The position numbers were made by a program, and so were the translations under genes. DNA of 64,000 bases from Marchantia polymorpha subsp. ruderalis (lineage: Eukaryota > Streptophyta > Marchantiopsida > Marchantiales > Marchantiaceae). Under the pieces are notes generated by a model. That model was not told where the DNA came from, ran no database searches, and saw only the letters and a list, made by a program, of their open reading frames with translations. The stretch covers positions 5,086,501-5,150,500 of the forward strand of contig AP031353.1 in NCBI GenBank assembly GCA_037833965.1, in the 5' to 3' direction. Of the stretch, positions 58,001 to 64,000 are shown one piece after another (position 1 is the first letter of the stretch; each line of letters opens with the position of its first letter).

Positions 58001-60220
58001 AAAGAAGCTGTTTCTCATATGAACATGCTGTTCCCCGTATGGAGAACGAAGAAATTCGATCTTCACTTATAATAAAATATTTGAAACAACTCCGGACATC
58101 TCTCAGTAGCCGATAAACCAAGAGTCTTTAGTTCATGACATGATTGACGCTGGCTTCCACAAAAAGCCCCAAAATCACAAACCACTAACAACACTCATCC
58201 AAAATACAGATTCTAAACATGAGACGACGATCTTAGCATTTGGGTTTGGGACTACCTGGGTTACAGGTATCAGACAAAGAATCTGTCCTCGGTATCTGCT
58301 TGAAAGGACTCTTTCCAAAGTAACCTTCAGAATGTCCTAGACCTTCTCTTGATGACACCGATTGATTAGCCAGGCTTTCATGAGAGGGAGAACTTAAGCC
58401 ATCGTTATTTCCCAAGGGAGCAGGGCTGGTTGTCTCAGCCCTCCCAATGAACTCACCACGCCCTTGCAACGAATATTTCATTTCCTTCACTCTCTCCCGT
58501 TCAGATTCCATATCAACCACCATGCTGTAGTCCTTGTTTTGAAGGGGCACCTCGACAGTTCTGCTCCGACCAACCTGTTTTGTTTTCGACAATGACCACA
58601 TATCTGGTTCTTTGCAAGAAGCATGTCTTGACTTTGGCGGATCAAAGACTGCATCATCAACCCGTCCGCGTAAAGTATAAACAAGTGAAGTGATGAATGG
58701 TAAAATCGCAGGGGAAACATCTTTTTCCAAATGTTTCATAAATTCCACAGCACCAAGATCAGCCAGCATCTTCCGTAAGAGGTCATCCTGTACAGAATCT
58801 CAATAGTCGCAAAGGTCAGCAAGCATCGTGGAGGGTTCATGGACAAAATAACTTAAATATTGGTAGATCATTCTGAAATATTTCAGAATAATCTACCAAT
58901 ATTTACTGGTTAGAATTCGTGCTAAACCACTTGAGCTTCGCAACTTAGTCCTTAGCCAGTGCATGGGTCTCAGACTGTACATATTATAAGATATGTGTCT
59001 GGTGGCAACAGCGGCGCTCCCACCACCAGACTCAGATCTCATAACGTGTAAAACTAGCGAATGTCGTGACTTCAATGGTCGAACGTCCACCTCGCTGCAG
59101 GAAAAAGTGGTGAGTCGGTGCCTCTTATGTGAGGGTAGAAAAAACATGCCTGTGCAAGCGTTGTGAGGATGCTCAAGGCCAAGACTTGGTCTGCAGCCGA
59201 GGGAGTTGGCAAGTTGAACCACTCCAAAAGATTACGAAGCAAAGGCATTGTTTCAGTCTGTGGATCCCATTCCCTGTAAGTGCCGCCGGTCACAATGCTT
59301 TCCAAGTTCCTCAGCGCTTTAACACGAACATCAGCCTCCTGGTGAACTGCGATGTCACGAGGGGTCAGACAGACTTCGGCTAACATAAACGTGTTTTAGC
59401 AATGAGAGTGACCAGTTCTTGTGACACAAACATAAAACCTGGCACCACATGAGGATGGAGAAACTACTGTAAGGATGTCGAACAAGGAGGAAAAAATGTT
59501 CCAAATATTTTTACCAACCAGTATCATCGAAATTCGTCATGAAAACATCAAACATCAACAGTCGGTGCTCTCAGTTGATAAGGTCGAGACAATACTTGGA
59601 CTCAAAAGAACGAAGTCTTAGGTGCTGTCAGGTTGTATCTTCAAATGGATTACTATAGCCATAAAAGTGAAATATTCACATACCAACGGAACCTCTGACT
59701 GCAGATCATTATTGATGTCACTATGCTTTCCTTCTGTATGTGATAAGACTACATAAGAAGGGAAGAATCATAGGAATTGCATCTGACAAGTACCCAAAAC
59801 AATCCAAGCAGCAAGTTCCAGCCTTCAGATGCGCACTACTCAAGTGAATTATTGTCTAGCTGTTGAGGTCTACGAAGACAGTGCTTAGTGCAGTCCAGAA
59901 GAACGGCGAACAGCGGCAAGCAACTATGCACAGCAATACCCAAAAATTCAGAAGTACGAGACAATGTGACAGATAGAAGCCGTGAACCATCAAGTTTCAG
60001 GTAAAGAAGTTAAAAATGAGACAAATCGAAAACGGGCAGGAATACTCGGAGTAGCCTGCTCACCAAGGTCCGCAATCAGAACGTGGATATAATTATACAA
60101 TTGATTTGCAAGACCAACACCGCCAATCAAGTATGTCTTTGCCTTCTTCACTGCCGACTGTCCGTGATAGAGAGAACCTCTTTCTTCATCACCGCTGCTC
60201 CGGGAAATAACAGCGTCCAT
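46063..60220 (-). CDS. RTTN: Rotatin (armadillo-like centriole/basal-body protein)
   Basis: About 20 exons and about 2,500 residues. Exons I can place: 60064-60220, 59150-59379, 58256-58787, 57545-57645, 57195-57284 (or to 57183), 56653-57117, 55769-56029 (3' end unsure), 54606-55313, 53305-54354, 52517-52733, 52270-52427, 52089-52151, 51681-51779, 51316-51424, 50878-51081, 48782-50602, 48246-48391, 46991-47885, 46218-46604, then a tiny last exon 46063-46077 or read-through to 46068. A possible extra exon lies at about 56431-56484. The N-terminus has KALRNLESIV, LLRNLLEWFNLPTPSAADQV and LADLGAVEFMKHL, matching human rotatin LLEWFNFPSVPMKEEV and VDVGAVEFLSKL. The C-terminus (ALFLLRNLAFCGE, YASSALWILTSSERRVSAAL) matches the rotatin end. 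In between are helical repeats of armadillo type. Rotatin is needed for centriole and basal-body assembly, so a role in sperm flagella is likely. Phases at exons 7-8 and 51316/51081 are not fully resolved. Confidence 0.9.
46779..46814. repeat. 36-bp palindrome in a rotatin intron
   Basis: CATTATTGAGCTGATGT, two bases, then its exact reverse complement. It lies in the last large intron of rotatin (46605-46990). Confidence 0.9.
58854..58905. repeat. 52-bp palindrome in a rotatin intron
   Basis: Two 26-bp arms (58854-58879 and 58880-58905) with no loop and one mismatch, inside the GC-AG intron between exons 2 and 3. The left arm begins TAAATATTGGTAGATC. Confidence 0.93.
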
Positions 60221-61080
60221 TGTGCCAGGTTACCAGCAATTTTCAGTATATAGATAGTCACCTCCGAAGCCTGGTCTCCGCATAAATTTTGCTTTTCAAT
60301 TGCCGACGTAAAAATTCATTTCTGACCCTATCTGCTACCGCGAAAGTTAGATTGCATCTCTGCTCTGCGGAATGATTTTTCAGGCAAAAGGTAAAGAAGT
60401 GTCAATAAGTGCATTATTTCGGAGTCACGACGTCAATTTTGAAACTAATCTTTAAAATTTGATGATCTGCAAAGGCAAAACATCTTTGAAGCTGGAGTCC
60501 GCTAGCTCGTCACATGACAGCTCAAAAGTTTCGGAAAAATCAACTGAAAACAAGCAAGAAACATCTTTTTTGCTGAATCCCATCCTTCCATTTGCTATTA
60601 ACTCGGCCCCTCGTTGCCACTGTAAACAAGCAAGAACAAGAACCGACATAAATGAAATGAAGCTGCCATAACACAACAACCACCACTCACTTCACGTTTA
60701 TTCACCCCGCACGCCTCCGTCGCCAACAGAAGCTCTACCTCCGATCCCCAATGTCGTCTACGGACGTGACCTCCATCCACCGCATCCAAAACCTACTCCG
60801 AAGTGTTTCGGGCTTCAACTTTCATGTCTCTGGCTCCATCCCTCTTCTGCTGTCTTGCTCCGTCCATGGGCCGCTCAGCGAGCGGTAGCGGGCGTCACGG
60901 CACGGCAAGTCTGCAATCCTCTTCTTGCCACTCCCTCCGTGAGTCCGTCCCTCCCTCCGTCATCTGCCGTTGCAAAGAACAAGAAAGAATTCACTTCAGA
61001 TTCTTGCGGAAACCTTCTCCTTCCTGGAAATATGATTTATGAAAGCATCTTCGCTCAGTATTGACTATGAGACTCCATAA
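60221..61080. promoter_or_regulatory. Rotatin 5' flank
   Basis: Upstream sequence of the minus-strand rotatin start at 60220. The part at 60680-61000 is richer in C and G than its surroundings (runs such as CCCTCCGT), typical of the neighbourhood of plant transcription starts. No TATA box stands out. Short frames here show no motif. Confidence 0.35.
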
Positions 61081-63280
61081 GAAGGGATATCAGGAAACTG
61101 ATAAAAGAAATGGAATGCCTTAGATGATTAAAAAAATCGTGCAAGCAATTACATTGTATGTGCAACCAGTGTGAAATCTTAAGGTTCAATACTTGTTACT
61201 AAAAGATCGGGTTGTGTCAGCAACCGCGACCTTCGAATGTTGGTTGTATTTTTGGGACAATGAATTAGGATTCACATCTTCTATTAAAATTTGTGTTTCA
61301 TTGTGGATCTCTCTCTTCATTATGAGCACAATCTGCTTCTCATCTTCAATATCAAAGTCACATTCCACCATTAACATCTCCATACAAATTTTCTCATCTT
61401 GTAATATATTTCATCTCCAGATTTCCTGGATCATTGTTACCTGATCAACTCATAATAGCATAAGACATCTGAAAACTTCTTAATAGGTTTATTCATGGAT
61501 GTAATTGGATCTATCAATTTGATAAAGTCAAATGGGTAAGATGGGGCTACTTATATTTAGATTCACATTGAGGAATATGTTTTGCTGATTTAGGATATGT
61601 GAACTAAATTCACTAAATTTTGTACATGTACACCAACATCCAAAGAATCATCAGATGATATGATTGATATGCTATCAAATGAATATTGTGATGATAACTA
61701 GTTTATCATAAAACACAAAATTGTTGATAAAAGACATATCATGGCATGCATGAATTTAAGTCTTTTGTCATTGAAAGTAAAATGTTCAGTATTAGTTCCT
61801 CATACTTTTAAATCATGATGGAGGTGAGCATAGTCATTAAACTTTGATAGAGAATCGATGTGACAATAAGCTGATATTGATTGTGTTCGTGTCACAACCA
61901 TTATAAAAAATTCAATTTTCAATTTTGAAACATTTTTGAAGACTTTTATGATCCTTAAAGAATTTTCTTGGATCTTTTTAAATATATGAAAATAAAATGC
62001 TCCAACCAAAAGCTATGATGTACTATGCTCATCTTTGAAGAATGGAAATAACATATTATATTATCAAATCTGTAGTAAGAAAATCAAAATGACTATGATA
62101 AGTTATGTTCATCATGAGTTACATGAATATGAAGTAAATAAACCATGTTCATATAATTACAGATACTGAATTTATTTTATCCTTCATTTTATGTTATAAT
62201 ATTTATCAAATTTACATTAAAGTGTCATAGTCTATAATTTTATTTATTTATTTACTATATATAAGAATTATTGTGGGTTTAAGCATACAGAATATGGTTT
62301 TTTTTTGGAATTTGGAATCAATATGAACAAAGGTCTCTAATTTTGGATTTAAAAATATATTTTATCAAATAATTCAAAAATAAAAATTTTGTAAATACAT
62401 GTTGAACAAATTAAATATAATATGCATATTTTATGTTTTTTAATCTGAAAATTATAATTCACCGTGATAGATATGTGTTACACGGTTCTTACAAGTAATT
62501 TAAAATATTTTATCATTGAAAAGCAAAGAATTTTGATTGTTTTATAAGTTTTAAAAGATGATATTTAATTTCAAAAAATCTTTTAAAAAATTTTAAATTT
62601 TGTTAGAAATATAAATTGGAATTTTTTAGATATTGGATTATATTGAAATTATAGAAAAATATGATTTTATAAGTTAATTGTATTCAATTTAGAATTATAT
62701 ACATACATATGTATAGTTAAATCTAAACAATATGTAACTTGTTTCAAATATTTTTTTTGCATAAGACCTCTTTAATAATTTATCACTTTATGGATTTGTA
62801 TGCATATTTATTTTCCAATAAATAAATAGATCAAGTTCACAAAATTATTAAATTTATTTATGAAATACCAATATTTCATGTGTAATGTAGATTTTGATCT
62901 CATTTATCTTGATAAATTTATTAATATATTTGAAAAAAATTTCAAGAATTATTATTGATGTAGACTTATTTCTTCCAATCAATCATCATTAAACTTAGTT
63001 TTAGAAAAATTTAGACTGTACTTACGATGTTTGATTCAAGAAATCAAAATTTTCAAACTTTGCACAGATTTCTCTTTACATTCAAATTAATTATAAGATG
63101 AATCATAAAATCATCCGATTTAATGTTCTGGATACATGCATTTTAAGTCTTGTTAATTTGTCTATGCTAAAAGTTTTGTGTTATTTTTTAATATTTAAAT
63201 ATAATGTTGATATAATATTTCCTATTTCTCATGCATTTATGATAGGTTTGAAGCTTTAGGAAAGTTTTCCATAATTTAGC
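61081..63280. other. Very AT-rich block
   Basis: About 2.2 kb dominated by A and T, with many poly-A/T runs, like the block at 300-2160. 61180-61450 is less extreme and has short frames on both strands without a recognisable family. No gene is supported. Decayed, heavily mutated transposon sequence is the likeliest reading, but no ends or domains are visible. Confidence 0.45.
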
Positions 63281-64000
63281 TTTAGAGCTGGCTACCTAAT
63301 CAACAGAGTAAGAAAGAAAAGCGATGAGTGGTGTTTCAATCTGGTATATTGAGTACTTGTGGCGTAAGTTGACTTGTCCAAGCAATTGTTTCCGGGCAGA
63401 AGTGAAGTGGACATTTGTCAAGAAATGTAACAAAGCGGAGAACAAATTAAGAGCGAATTCCGGTTGTAAGTAAGCAATCCAGATTCCCTTGAATTAAAGT
63501 TCATAAATTCTTCCATAACTCTCGAACCCACATATTATCAACCGTATTGTACATTCAAAATTAAAAATGTACAGAATTGGTATACCCCTCACATTCGCAG
63601 TGTATTGTGTCGTTCAAATGATGCAGAACTCGAGGCGTCATAAACGAATACAATACCAAACACCCAATCAAGGAAATTTGTGCAGAAGAGACAAAGTAAT
63701 CCTGATAATTTAGAGATGCCACTGATCTAATCTTCACGCGAGCAACACGAAGAAACAGTGGTACAAGAACATGTCGGCCGGACAGACGGGCGGACGAATT
63801 GACGGACGGACGTAAGAGGCAACGAGCTGCGTGAGGCATCATCCACATAGGACACAAGAACACGCGGCAGGCATGACACTAGGACCTGCCGGATACAGGA
63901 AGTGGTGGTGGGCACGACAGAGGCAGATCCCGGGGCGGTCCGGCGGACCGGCGGTCCGAGGTGTGTGCGCCGTGCCGGAAAGAAGGGTGGGGGCGGAAAA
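63281..64000. other. Right edge, turning GC-rich
   Basis: Composition changes from AT-rich to strongly GC-rich in the last 250 bases, with GGTCCG/CGGACC repeats around 63930-63960. This resembles the promoter or leader of a gene lying beyond the window. No coding region is supported inside it. Confidence 0.35.

Overview
The window looks like nuclear DNA of a land plant whose sperm are flagellated, most likely a liverwort or another bryophyte. The reasons are spliced chloroplast-protein genes of plant type (thioredoxin x, HCF173), a plant rhomboid with a UBA domain, a group-4 LEA gene with ABA-type promoter boxes, a plant ankyrin-PGG gene, and a full-length rotatin gene. Rotatin is a centriole/basal-body protein that flowering plants are expected to lack. 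The species call is inference; the protein families are read from the translations.

Layout. 1-7122 is gene-poor, with a very AT-rich block at about 300-2160. 7123-10800 (+) is one long intronless, GC-rich ankyrin/PGG membrane protein. 10801-15640 has no gene I can support. 15648-29421 is a direct tandem duplication of about 7 kb. Its left unit carries a small secreted repeat protein (16043-16564), a three-exon secreted peptide gene (19207-20011) and a broken copy of thioredoxin x exon 2. Its right unit carries a decayed copy of the repeat protein gene, a second three-exon secreted peptide gene (25552-26381) and the working 3' exon of thioredoxin x. The thioredoxin x 5' exon (29874-30251) lies just outside the duplicated block. 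About 2 kb of GC-rich DNA (30252-32290) separates it head-to-head from HCF173 (32291-36560, +, 13 exons). Then, all on the minus strand, come RBL15-like rhomboid (37779-41864, 12 exons), a LEA_1 gene (43777-44503, 2 exons) and rotatin (about 46063-60220, about 20 exons). 60221-64000 holds the rotatin 5' flank, a second very AT-rich block (about 61080-63280) and a GC-rich right edge.

Function. Thioredoxin x (stromal redox control, peroxiredoxin reduction) and HCF173 (psbA mRNA translation) are both chloroplast proteins and share one divergent promoter region. Rotatin points to basal-body assembly in sperm. The two secreted-peptide families inside the tandem duplication are the least explained coding content. 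The window is also rich in near-perfect short-loop palindromes, two of them in rotatin introns. No virus-like element, CRISPR array, tRNA or rRNA could be supported.
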